Translations under genes and position numbers: made by a program
The notes under the pieces: generated by a model
Databases searched by the model: none
Told to the model about the DNA's origin: nothing
The model's input: only the letters and a program-made list of their open reading frames with translations
NCBI GenBank assembly: GCA_002110485.1
Contig: MOWL01000090.1
Location: 186,001-250,000, forward strand
Direction: 5' to 3'
Source of the DNA: Emergomyces orientalis
Taxonomy: Eukaryota; Ascomycota; Eurotiomycetes; Onygenales; Ajellomycetaceae
Length of the DNA: 64,000 nucleotides
In this document: piece after piece, positions 53,192-64,000 of the stretch
Position numbering within the stretch: position 1 is the first letter of the stretch
Layout: the number at the start of each line of letters is the position of its first letter

Positions 53192-55660
53192 ATGGAGGGT
53201 GCTGTGGACCCCGAAACATTTTACACCAAACAGAACTGCATTGGTACGTCTAGGATGCTCAACGATGGGAACACTGTCGAGATCTCTTAACTAAACTTCT
53301 TTATAGGAGGTGGGAGCTTTGGGAAAGTCTACAAAGGGTATGCCTTGAAACACGTTTCTTTTGTTTCCCCGCAACGTGAGCATCCGCTAACGATTTACCG
53401 TTCTCCCTTTTTATTGCAGAGTCGACAAAAGAACCGGTCAAGCTGTTGCGATTAAGATTATCGACGTCGAAAATGCAGACGATGAGGTCGAAGATATCAT
53501 TCAAGAAATCTCCATCTTGTCCGAACTTAATTCGCCATATGTGACCAAATATCACGGTTCGTTTTTGAAAGGATCAGACCTATGGATCATAATGGAGTTT
53601 TGTGCGGGTGGGAGTTGCTGTGATTTGATGCGCGCTGGCCTTATTACTGAAGACTATGTCATGATCATTCTTAGAGAACTGTTATTGGGATTGGATTATC
53701 TCCACAGTGACAAAAAGCTACACAGAGATATCAAAGGTGGCTGATCCCCGCTAGATCCGGTTTCGTATCCATTAGAGCTGACAAATACTTTAATTCAGCT
53801 GCAAACATACTTCTTGGAGCAAACGGTCAAGTCAAATTGGCAGATTTCGGCGTCTCTGGGCAACTTTCCGCAACCATGACCAAGAAGAACACCTTTGTCG
53901 GCACTCCTTTCTGGATGGCACCAGAAGTTATCAAACAATCTGGATATGACCACAAAGCAGACATATGGTCTCTGGGTATTACGGCGATCGAACTGGCGCA
54001 AGGCGAACCGCCATATTCCGACATCCATCCAATGAAAGTTCTCTTCCTGATTCCCAAGAATCCTCCTCCAGTCCTACAAGGAAACTTCAGCAAATCTTTT
54101 AAGGACTTTGTGGAATTGTGCTTGAAGAGGGACCCCAGAGAGCGTCCTTCAGCAAAGGAGTTACTCAAACATCCTTTTATCAAACGGGCAAAGAAGACGA
54201 CTTATCTCACGGAGTTGATTGAGCGATCTGAGCGGTGGCAGGCAGTTCATGGGAATCGATCTGCGGATGACGATGACGAACCAGACTATCACCAAACCCC
54301 TCATAAACCTACTCCTGAGGAAGAGGACTTGTGGGATTTCGGTACTGTCAGACCCGCTGGTGGGAGAGCAGGCGGGCTGCGAACGATGAATGATGCAGCG
54401 GCCAATGCAAGAACCCAGGGTCACGAAGACGCAAATAGATCTCCAATCGAACCACGGAAAGGCCCAACCAATCTGCATATCCAGAATAAATCCTCGAAAG
54501 AAACCATGAAGGGTCCACCCTCTCCTCCGAGATCGCCGCAGAAAAGGAACCCCCTTATTGCAGGCCCAACTTCCCCTACATCCGCCCAGAAACAAAAGGC
54601 TTTCCAGGAACCAGTACCCAAGACACCTTCACACTTTGCAAAACCACCACCGCCTCCCCAGAAGGAAAGCCCCAGCACGAGTGATTATGACAAAGCGTTG
54701 CAAAAATCATTAGCTCAGGATATCGGGTTTCTTCGACTTGGTGAGTCCCCGAGTGACTCAAATGCTTCAGAACAAAAGCAACGTCCTTCACCCACACCTT
54801 CACCCTCATCTGTTTCAGCACCCGCGGGTCCGGAGCAAATCACAAGGAAACCGGTTGCGATGCAGATACCAGAAATACCGCCATTCAAGGGACATCAAGC
54901 AAATCCACTCAGAGATACATCAAATCAAACACCAAATCCAACGACACAGAACATACGGCAAAAGAAACCCTCAGGACAACATCCACTTCCCCCTCTCGTA
55001 CCCCAGCCACTTAACCCGGCTCAACGCCAACAGCCGCTACCACCCATCCACCAACAACGGCTTCCACAGCTGCCCACCCCGCAGCTAGGGGATATACCAA
55101 ACAAACAATCCCAGCAGCAGCACCACCAACAACACTGCCAACAGCAACTACAACGAGAACTACAAGATCACCAGCAGCAACAACAACGCAAATCCAGTGA
55201 CTCCAGCCAGCTATCTTCCCTTGCCTTCTCCCCGGCACCACGCTCTCAAAGCAATGACATAACCGCCCTAAACGGCGTCATCCTTCCCGCCCTCGAAGCG
55301 GCCCTCCACCGGCGCACCTACAGCTTCAATGCCCTAGCCCGTAGCTCAAGCGCGGGCCCAGGCGCTGGCGCCAATGGCAAAAATAATAGCAACAACAGCC
55401 CCGCCGTAACAGAGCTACTCCAACGGCGCCACTACGCGCATGAAAGGCTGAAGCGGCTGGTTATTAAGGCCGCGGGTATATTTAAGGATATTGAGAAGTG
55501 GGACGACGAGGCGCCTGTGGGGATGGGTGGGGATGTGAATGCGTTTCTCGAGGGATTTTTGGAGGAGGTACTTGTTAGGGTCGAGCCGGAGGAGGAAGGG
55601 GGGGCGAGTGCTTCTTCGGGTGCAGCTGGGGAGGGTGGAGCGACAACTACAAAGAGATGA
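53192..55660 (+). CDS. Ste20-like protein kinase, germinal-centre kinase III type (MST/SPS1/Sid1-like)
   Basis: Four exons (53192-53243, 53307-53337, 53420-53736, 53799-55660) give 753 residues. The kinase domain starts almost at once: GGGSFGKVYKG across introns 1 and 2, catalytic Lys in AVAIKIID, EISILSEL, LHRDIKAANILL, ADFGVSG, the signature GTPFWMAPEVI and WSLGITAIELAQGEPPY. It ends near residue 280 with RPSAKELLKHPFIKRA. Closest families are GCK-III kinases (human MST3/MST4, fission yeast Sid1, Neurospora MST-1 and SID-1), which act in septation and polarity signalling with MOB-type partners. The long tail is Pro/Gln-rich with a polyQ/His block near 55110-55200 and a conserved-looking helical end, FLEGFLEEVLVRV. 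I cannot say which paralogue it is. Confidence 0.9.
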
Positions 55661-57396
55661 TGGGGAGGGTATATATGTGGGGTGTTTTTCGTTGTCTCTT
55701 TCTATGGGACCGCGTCGTTTTTGTGTGTATTAGGATTAGGTTGGGATTTATCTGTCGGTTAATTCTGCTCATCTTCTTGTCCTTTTCCCCCACCTTTGCC
55801 GTTTGGCAACTGTCTCTTTTTTCATCCTCACTTACGCCTCTGGTTTCTGCGGCTTCTGGAGGAGGTGTGTTACTTTTACGGGTTTGACATTTCCAACTCC
55901 TGGTTGTTCTTGTTTCTTGGTTGGTTGGTTGGTTGTTTATTGTATGTATGGCTTGGATCAGTTTGATCTGGTCTGGCCTGGTCCGGTTTGGTTTGGGTCT
56001 TCTTTATGTGTGGGGTTTAGGGGTGACGATTTCCTATATTTTTACATTACAAATGAAGTTCGATTATATGTGGCTTCTTCGTTTAATCCAAAGGAGTTTA
56101 TTTTCAACGGAGGTTTGCGCTGCAGAGACATTTACAATCAAAGGGGTGGATTGCTTCCTCTTCTGCTGCATGTTGTGAGTTTATTTTGAATAGATGATAG
56201 ATTTCATCTTGAATTGAAAGCTAAGTAATTAGTAGACGTATATTCATTCAACAGGCCCCGGAGTAATAATCCAGGCCATCGCATAATGAACACACAATTT
56301 CCGCTGTTTTGGTTACAACAGAGTATGGATGAAAAATATCCCTTTCTAATCATCAGTTACGCGGCTTTTTCATACCTCAATCTGACAAGGGAGCTAAAAC
56401 GCTTCCCAGCATCTATCAGTATCCATCAACCATGCATCGTTATCCATGTAGGTATAAAAACAATCTATAGGGTGAAAATCCGAACGCAAGCTTGAGGGGC
56501 TGCCAAGTTTCTTTCAATAAAGAGGACAGGAGGCTTTGTCTTGTCATCGAGTGAATTGGTTGTCAACTAGCTAACGTGAAAGCCGACTAATGTGAGCTGT
56601 GAGATTCACGCTTTTTGCGCTTCTTAACGAACAACAGCAGGCGGGCAGCGGGTGGCTTTTACGTGCATCAACGTCAAGTTCGTGTGTATGCGTGCCGTGT
56701 GCATGTACTGTACATAATACATGTACATGCTATGTGGCCATGTAAATTGTCGTGGATTCCGGTGTCTAGGAATGGTATCCAGTAATGAGGGCCATCAGGA
56801 AGAACTGAGAATAGTGAATGCGACCAGTATATGCTCCAGAGAGAAAACAAAATATTTTATTCCCACATCCCCGGGATCTCTCAACAATAGATGAACTAAA
56901 CAATGGGTTATCAAGCTATCTTTATTTATTTAGATGTGGCTGGCGGGCTGAAGGGTGGGAGCGCCAATCGCGAATTCATATTGCCCTCCAGTGAATGGTG
57001 AACATGCTTAATTTACTCGTGCAACAAGCGGAGTGAAGCATGGCTGATTCGTGCGATTCTGAGATTTCGTGCGAGGCATTGATTTGTATCACTCCCCCCC
57101 CTGCACAATGTAGTTTTTCTTTGTATGCATGTGGTCGTCCATCCCCAGATGGCCATTGGTCACCGTTCCGTGATCATGGTAGCCGCCCTTGGACGCGAGT
57201 TCGAGGATGTCTAGGACCCGGAACTATGTAAATGGATCTCCAGCGATTCCCCAAAACCTTGTGGTTTTAATTGTTGAAAAAAGACATTTAGAGACCGTGA
57301 TGAAATAAGTTTTTGCCTCTATCTTTCCTCTACCGGTGACCTTCCATGGAGTGGAAAATGCTCCTACCTTGTTAGTTACTCATCTGATTTCACATC
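55661..57396. other. Intergenic region after the kinase gene
   Basis: The first 600 bp are T/G-rich, with TTGGTTGGTTGGTTGG and repeated CTGGTC units near 55916-55990, likely the 3' UTR. A GTACTGTAC palindrome inside ACATGTAC-type repeats lies at 56705-56713. No gene was recognised. Confidence 0.45.
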
Positions 57397-57424
57397 ATGG
57401 CCAGTTTCAGGGGCTCACCGTTAA

Positions 57425-59304
57425 CCACTTCTAACTATCTTAGCAGTGCCTCAAAACGCGGCCTTTACATGCCTTGTCGTGCTTTGCCTCTTCCTGATAG
57501 TCACTGCTGTGAAAGTGAGCCTCTTTTCTATATTTATTCCAGATTCAAAAAATCTCCTTTTTGCGGTGCACATTCTTCCCGCCGAATAAAGATTTGAAAA
57601 GGGGTACAGGGTTTCCACTGATTATCAATGCGCTGAGGGTATAGGTTGTGAACAGGCTGTTCCTCTCTCCATTCCGCAAGGTGCCGGGGCCGATTCTCGC
57701 AAAACTAACAGGAGGATGGATTCTGTGCGTGGATCTTGCCGCACGGCGTACAAAGACAATTCATGAACTGCATGAGAAGTATGGGCCTGTGGTACAGCTC
57801 GGCCCCAACGAACTCAGCTTTTCTAGTATGGAGAGCATTGATCCCATCTATGGAACGGGAACTAGATTCCGCAAGGCACCAATGTATATGACAATGGGTC
57901 GCCCAGGTATCCTCCACATATCGGATCAAGCAGCACACAGAGAGAGGAGACGGCTACTAAACCATGCGTTCTCAAAGCAACATATTGGTGATATGGAGTC
58001 GGCCTTTCGAGATTCGCTGAAGAAGCTCGTAGCCAGAATGGAGCGGCAGGATGGGCAGGCTTTGGATGTGAAGCATTGGTTCAAAATGTACACGTTAGAC
58101 AATGCGGGCGAAGCTTTCCTTGGAACATCCTTTGGGGGGCTGGATTCCGACGAGTCGCCGCGATATGTTAAAGATTTTGACTTATTTTTAGTTGCGTGGG
58201 CATTTAAAAGCACGTTTCCCATCCTGGCTTGGTTGGTGCAGAAAATACCTCATCCCAAGATTCAGATTTTATTCGATGCGGAGGAACGCATATACCAAGT
58301 GAGTTGGCATAAAATTTGCACACGATTGACCTTTTCGTCTCCTTGCTTCGGCTGGATCAGACCCCTCCCCCTCCCCCTCCCCCTCCCCTCTCCCCTCTCC
58401 CCCCTGCCCCTTTTTTTCTAGGCCCCGATTGATTTGTTGCTGACTTTTTCCGCCTACTAGTATGGAATTGATCGATTTAATGAATATATCCAGAAATATG
58501 GGCGTGTGTCCCAGCGCAGAGATCTTCTAACCAAGATGATTGGCCGCAAGGAGAATGATCCAGATGCACTCGCTGACTCTGATATTGCCGTGGAAATAAG
58601 CAATCTTTGTTTCGCCGCGACCGATACCACTGGGACCTCGCTGGTTTATATTTTCTGGGAGCTCGCACGCAACCCGGGGCTGGTGGAGCAGCTTCGTTCC
58701 GCGCTCGTCGACCTTCCATTAGTAGATGGAGTCATCCAACACCAGAGCGTGTCAAATCTCCCGTTCCTAGACGCTCTTATAATGGAAGGATTGCGAGCCT
58801 ACCCACCTATCCCAGCTGGTCTCCTTAGGGAGACCCCTGTTGGTGGCTGTAACATAGGCGGCCTCTATGTGCCTCAAGGGGTGAGCATAAATAACCAATT
58901 TTTCTTCAATACGTGGGCTATAGAACCGAGCCTTGCTGACGGACAATTTTCTGTTTCTTTTCATGCATGGCCAACTATAGACTGTAGCTTCGACACATAC
59001 ATGGGCAATTCATCATAACCCTGAATTTTTCCCGAACCCGGATAATTTTGATCCGTCCCGCTGGCTTGGAGACAATGTGTCTGAGGGAATGAAGAAGCTC
59101 TGGATGCCGTTTTCTAAAGGCCCTCGGAATTGCATTGGGCGGACCATGGGGTTGTTCGAAATGAAGATATTAATTGCAACGTTGGTGAGGAGATTTAATA
59201 TTAGTATTGACGATACGATGAGGGATGATGCGATGGATATCACGGATCATTTTCTTCTTATCCCTAAAGGAGAAAAATGTCTGCTCCGGTTCACACCAGT
59301 CTAG
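57425..59304 (+). CDS. Cytochrome P450 monooxygenase, 5' end unresolved
   Basis: Confident exons are 57645-58298, 58461-58880 and 58981-59304. An upstream exon ending at 57514 adds a membrane anchor (AAFTCLVVLCLFLIVTAV) that splices in frame to VVNRLFLSPFRKVPGP. This anchor frame has a TAA at 57422 and no ATG after it, so a further 5' exon or a lost start is needed. The rest is complete: I-helix CFAATDTTGTS, ExxR in EGLR, the PERF region FDPSRWL and the haem loop FSKGPRNCIG. Intron 58881-58980 restores VPQGTVASTHTWAIHHNPEFFPNPD. Intron 58299-58460 contains CCCCT repeats. Probably a tailoring or detoxifying enzyme, with unknown substrate. Confidence 0.8.
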
Positions 59305-61350
59305 GTATCAGGGAAGATGAAGGTGAAGACGAAGGGAAGTGAATGGGGATCGTTTTCGGGTAAAGTAAGGTTCAGAGCTCAGAAGTAAGATCAACGCGAG
59401 CTTTTTCTTTGCATCACTGGCTGCTAGCGATAATGCCTGTGTGGATGCCGCATAATTTATATTTTTCACTGTTGATTACCTTCCTACTAGAGAGAATCTG
59501 GGGTATGCTTCATTTAATGGTTGGGTAACTGGCAAATAGCCGGGAAAACTCAACGAACGACGAATCTGAACATGGTTATTTTCAAAGAATAGTGAGAATT
59601 CTTCCGAGATACAATATTTTTCTCCAGAAGGATTCTCTGTAAATACATGCCTCTCGGAAGATGTAATCAACATGGCTTCCTCTATGGCAGTTACAAGGAT
59701 AGCTAGCGCTAAGATCCTCTCTGTCCGCGGCCTCAAGGACTCAGAGTTTTGGTATGCGTGGAACAGGAAAAAAAGAAGAAAAAAGAAAAAAAAGACAAGG
59801 GAAGGAAAGAAGAGGGAAAAAAAGGAAAAGAAAAGGGAGGGAAGGGCTATTCAAGTGACAATTCCTCAGCCTAATCCATAATGCATTAAACGAGTCTTTC
59901 GTCAAGATTCCAACTTTGGGCGTCCAGTGTCCCAATAAGCCACTCGTTCCCAGAGAGGTGAATGTGAGACTTTTGACCACTACGCCGAAAAGGACGCCTT
60001 TAGTGATTTAGGGTCTCTAAGTTGACACACAGCGGTTTTGACGGTCTAATAATGAAAGACTCTTCTGAAGGGGGTATAACGGCACTTCCATCATCCTCAA
60101 AAGAAACGGTTCGTCCCTGATCATAGCCGTGCTCACCCAAGTGAACATAGAGCTCATTCATAAAATCGGCATGTAGAGATCTAAGTGCCCTCAGTTAGGT
60201 TATCGTTGTCCTGTACCTCAATCGGGTGTTCTGCGATTTTTTCCGCAATTGTATGCACTAACGTTACCTCCAGAACCTATCAGGTGGAACGTTAATGAAA
60301 AGAAGCGTGGCCAACAAACCCCAACTTTGCAGTCTTCTGCGGGCCCAATTTCCATTTTTCGGTTTCTTTTGTAGGATGTTCTAGCAGTAGGTATAGATGA
60401 ACCTATCGCGGATCGTTGTATCGCCAGCCGAGGAATATTTAAGAAGTCCCCATCTCTTTTTTGACGGAAGTTAACTCGTTCTCATCGATATAGTATATAC
60501 TTTGTGCTTTAGCTGGTTGTTTTCTGGAGTCCGTTCTGATTTTTGGTCTACTAAGAAACACGCTCTTGGCTAGATTCTTATGTAAGTTGTGCTTCGCTCC
60601 GAAGGACTCCAACTGACCTTCTGCTGCTGTCTTTGGAACCATAAGTCATAACCAGGAGTGTTTCATGGAGCATAATTCTTTTAGTGAGGTTATACACCCG
60701 CACATAAATTATGGCAAGCAGCTTGCTGTCCCCCCTTTTTGGTGCCTTTTATGTTGATGTATGTATGTACGGTACATTACATCGCTGGCTATATTTGCCC
60801 CTCATCAGTAGCAAATTCCCCGCATTCTCAGCGATGTGGAGCGAGCCAGCTGCCAAGCCATCTGCTATACCAGCCGGAACAAATCCCTCAAAAAGGTGTT
60901 CGTCGTGAGGAATTTACATCAAGGCCCTTGAAAATATGGTCGAGATCAACACCTCGGTGATCCATTACCCGTTACTGGTTTCTCACTCACTGTGCTCTCG
61001 GTTTCACCAAACTCAATGGTGGTACTGTTGTATTGGTGGGCCGAGCAGCCAGTTCCCCCTCACCCTCACACAGTGGGGAGGTGGCGTTCACAAACAAAAG
61101 CATGCTGCTCAAACTCCACAAACCTAGGCCCGTGAAACCGCGGCAGCATCCGAGTTGCCAGGTTTTTATTTTCGGTAATTCGGGACTCGAGTCAGTCATC
61201 TTATAAAACTGATATGAGGACATAGACTCGACCCCCCCAGTGTGGAATCAAATCAACTTTCGATACAAGTTGACCTATACACTTTGTCAACCCCAAAAAG
61301 TTAACTACACCCTAAACCAGTAACAAGAAATAGTATTTGAACTAGCAGTC
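59305..61350. other. Intergenic region (P450 / alcohol dehydrogenase)
   Basis: No gene supported. It contains a purine-only tract of 50 bp at 59797-59846, with a similar 30-bp tract just before it. A GTACGGTAC palindrome variant lies at 60767-60775. TTATAAAA at about 61200, 150 bp before the next ATG, is probably the TATA element of the dehydrogenase gene. Confidence 0.5.
59766..59846 (+). repeat. Polypurine tract
   Basis: An A/G-only stretch is broken by a single C near 59796. Such tracts can form triplex or alter nucleosome packing. No specific function can be assigned. Confidence 0.8.
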
Positions 61351-62748
61351 ATGGGTGAAGTAGTTGAGGTTCCAAAACAGGCGAAGGCCATTATCTACGA
61401 TAATCCTGGAACCGTTTCCACAAAGGTTGTGACGGTGGATGTGCCTGAGCCTGGACCTGGAGAAGTCTTGATTAATCTGTATGTTCAAATTCCTGTTTGC
61501 CATCTTTCATATTATATCGCACTCTAGATTTATGGTCCTCCATTGTTTGCGACTCTCGATATCCATAAGGACAATATGTTGATTTATGATTTTCAAAAAA
61601 CAGGACTCACTCAGGAGTCTGCCACTCGGATTATGGAATCATGACCAATAGTGTATGTCATGTCACATAACATAGTCCCTGCATATCATTCGTCCATTTT
61701 ATATTAACATTCATTCAGTGGAAAAACCTCCCAGTGCCAACACAACCCGGTCAAGTTGGTGGTCATGAGGGTGTTGGAAAAGTTGTCAAACTCGGCTCAG
61801 GCACAGAAGGCTCGGGAGTAAAGCTTGGAGATCGGGTGGGCGTCAAATGGTTATCATACGCCTGTGGTAGCTGTCGTAAGCCCTCTATATACACCAGGCG
61901 CTGATTACTTATAAATTCTGCATGTCAGAATCACTACCGCAGCATGAGAATACTAATCACAGTTGGCCCATATAGAACCTTGCGCTGCCGGTGTGGATGC
62001 TTGCTGCGTGAAATCGAGAGTATCTGGATACTACACCCCAGGCACATTCCAGCAATACATTTTGGGACCGGCAAGCTATGTCACTCCGATTCCAGACTCA
62101 CTTCCCTCCGACTTGGCTGCCCCTTTACTCTGCGCCGGAGTAACGGTTTATTCTGCCCTTAAACGAAGTGGCGCCAAACCAGGAAACTGGGTCATTATTT
62201 CAGGTGCTGGAGGTGGCCTTGGCCATATTGCAACTCAACTAGGCAGCCGGGGTCTGGGCCACCGAATTATCGGTATTGATCATGGCAGCAAGCGAGACAT
62301 CGTCCTCGAATCTGGCGCGGAACATTTTATCGACATCACCCAGTTCACCGATAACGGGCCCAAAGGTGGCAAGTTAGCAGAACATGTCCGATCTCTTACT
62401 GGCGGCCTGGGAGCCCACGCCGTTATTGTCTGTACTTCCTCGAATGCTGCGTATACGCAGGGGATGTATTTGCTGCGCATGAATGGCGTGTTAGTCTGTG
62501 TTGGAATACCAGAGAATGAGCCCCATCCAATCGGGTCATCATTCCCTGCCTTCCTTATCGGGAAGCAGCTTTCCATCGTAGGTTCTGCAGTGGGAACCAA
62601 ACGGGAGTCGATTGAGACTATGGATTTTGCGGCGCGGGGGATTATCAAGGTGCATTTCCGAACGGAGAAGATGGATGCTTTAACGGATGTGTTCAAGGAA
62701 ATGGAAAGGGGGGAGCTCAAGGGGAGGGTTGTGATTGATATGTCTTAA
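61351..62748 (+). CDS. Zinc-dependent alcohol dehydrogenase (ADH1-type MDR)
   Basis: Four exons (61351-61478, 61604-61652, 61719-61875, 61976-62748) give 368 residues. Catalytic zinc ligands appear in GVCHSD (Cys), GGHEGVGKVV (His, Glu) and the later ACCVK region. The structural-zinc cysteines are CGSCQPCAAGVDACC, joined across intron 3. The NAD-binding motif is GAGGGLGHIATQ, followed by IIGIDHGSKRD, where Asp after the second strand favours NAD. Family members interconvert primary alcohols and aldehydes in the cytosol, as in yeast Adh1. A TATA-like element precedes the start by about 150 bp. All key residues are present. Confidence 0.92.
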
Positions 62749-63487
62749 AGCGAGATATGATACCGTTCACCTATTGATACTTGGCAGGTTTGGTGGAGGG
62801 GAAGTGGGCCTTAATTTTTCTGTTAACACAGTATTACACCTATTACAATCGGCCTTGGATATTCATGTAAATAGTTTACAACGTATGCGAGATTTCAGAG
62901 TTACAGTTTTGCTACCTGATTCAATCCCTGTCTACGAGATCAAAGAAAGGGTGAGATTGTATGGAGTCCAGAACCTAACTTCGCATTACATTATTTTCCA
63001 GAGGAGGAGGGGGGTGGGGGCGGGTGAGTGAGGACCAAGGAAAGGGATTGGGGAGCGTGCAAAACAGTAGAAACTCCTTCATCCTTCATGCATTAATTAT
63101 CGATTAAAGGGCACTGGAGAAATACACTCAGTCAATTAAAAAATAATCAGAGAATAAAAGCTGAAAGGACCCCTATCGCGTGACATTAGACTATTATATA
63201 TGGAAGATGGGGTCAAAAACTAGGAGAGGAGATAAGGGATGAAAATAAAAGGATGAAGAATAAAAAATATATCAGAGGCCCATGAAGCCTGCTTCACTGG
63301 GCCTGTATCCGAACGGAAAATAATTGGGGGAAATATTAAAAGAAAAAAATGAACCACATTTGCGATAGTGATCTCCTCAGCCTCGCCCTATCAATCACCG
63401 ACCTGGATTCTGCGTTTGGTGTTGTCATTTTCGCTGATTCGTCGACATAGGAACCGGTGATGCGCAGACAGCGGGAACTTGACGGGC
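62749..63487. other. Convergent intergenic region
   Basis: It lies between the dehydrogenase stop and the stop codon of the right-edge gene. It is AT-rich with G/A tracts and no recognised gene. Confidence 0.5.
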
Positions 63488-64000
63488 TTATTTGGGTCGT
63501 TTTCGACCAGTTCCAGGCGCTCCTCCCGCAGGTCTTTTCTGCCCATATGTCGTCGCCCTGAATCCTGTGCCCGGAAATTCCCTATTCAGCAAGGCCCGGA
63601 ATCGCTGCAGATATGTCGCCACCGACTGATTGGACATTGATATCTTGTGCATTATGGTCTCCAGCTGAGGTTCCCATTCCCTAAGAATCGCTCGTGGAAG
63701 GCTTTCCAGAACATCGAGAACGAAATATTTGCCTGAAATTTCGGGCTGGCCGATTACTTGAGCAAATAAGTTGCAGTTGTTCTCTGTTTCTCCTGCGGGT
63801 GGTACACGGCCCCAAGAATTTCCATCAAACACATCGCGGTTGTAACTGACGACATCCCGAAGAATTCCGATTAGGGCATCTGGCGCATTCCTGTGGCTGT
63901 ATGGTGCGCGGGGGGCGATATTATTTTCAACCTGGGAAACAAGTTCGTGCAGCTGGTCGACAACAATGCAAATTTCCAAGGCAGTACCGCCACGTCGAGG
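63488..64000 (-). CDS. Unknown protein, C-terminal part (5' end beyond window)
   Basis: The frame is open from the window edge to the stop at 63488, giving about 171 residues with no ATG needed inside. The sequence is mixed helical (VVDQLHELVSQVE, YFVLDVLESLPRAILREW, SVATYLQRFRALL) and ends in a basic Gly/Pro-rich tail with KRPAGGAPGTGRKRPK. The pattern of a helical region followed by a basic tail resembles a retroelement Gag fragment, but no zinc knuckle or other diagnostic motif is present. I do not recognise the family. Continuation to the right would decide whether it is a host gene or repeat-derived. Confidence 0.45.
   Translation of the reverse strand, partial: PRRGGTALEICIVVDQLHELVSQVENNIAPRAPYSHRNAPDALIGILRDVVSYNRDVFDGNSWGRVPPAGETENNCNLFAQVIGQPEISGKYFVLDVLESLPRAILREWEPQLETIMHKISMSNQSVATYLQRFRALLNREFPGTGFRATTYGQKRPAGGAPGTGRKRPK

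Noticed and set aside
1..64000. CRISPR arrays or prokaryotic operon features
   Set aside because: Introns, LTR/LINE elements and gene families are eukaryotic, and no regularly spaced repeat-spacer series was seen.

Overview
The window is chromosomal DNA of a filamentous ascomycete, most likely a eurotiomycete. I lean to Onygenales because repeats are AT-rich and stripped of CG dinucleotides while genes have ordinary composition. Genes carry many 50-100 bp introns with GT..AG ends, and recognisable products include Cdc6, an Rgd2/Rga8-type RhoGAP, a Ste20/GCK kinase, RTA1 and P450 proteins. The species assignment is inference.

Left edge (1-2033): a minus-strand gene for a DUF3435 tyrosine recombinase, the family that includes Starship captains. 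After removing four introns it reads without a stop to the window edge and keeps the R, YxxR and Y catalytic motifs.

Repeat island (about 2531-13509): nested mobile elements. An old LINE ORF1 (minus strand) was split by a roughly 1.07 kb tRNA-headed SINE, which is flanked by a 15-bp target duplication. The SINE shares its last ~335 bp, including a hairpin, with a second LINE copy lying tail-to-tail with it. A 5.6 kb Gypsy chromovirus with a 5-bp duplication later landed inside the SINE tail. The second LINE has its 5' part inverted. Coding regions are decayed, and more than 700 bp of the Gypsy element contain no CG dinucleotide. The SINE head keeps its CGs.

Gene-bearing part (16.5-64 kb): first comes a run that could be a metabolite or metal-uptake neighbourhood. 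It holds an amino-acid permease, a TIM-barrel 3-dehydroshikimate dehydratase-like protein, a carrier-less NRPS-like adenylating enzyme, a GNAT acetyltransferase and a ferric reductase. Then follow an F-BAR/DEP/RhoGAP protein, a divergent methyltransferase/P450 pair, CDC6, a UBA-UAS-UBX Cdc48 adaptor, an RTA1 membrane protein, a GCK-type kinase, a second P450, a zinc alcohol dehydrogenase and an unknown partial gene at the right edge.

Exon boundaries were worked out by hand from splice signals and frame continuity, with no alignment or transcript data. Lengths quoted are those of the spliced models.
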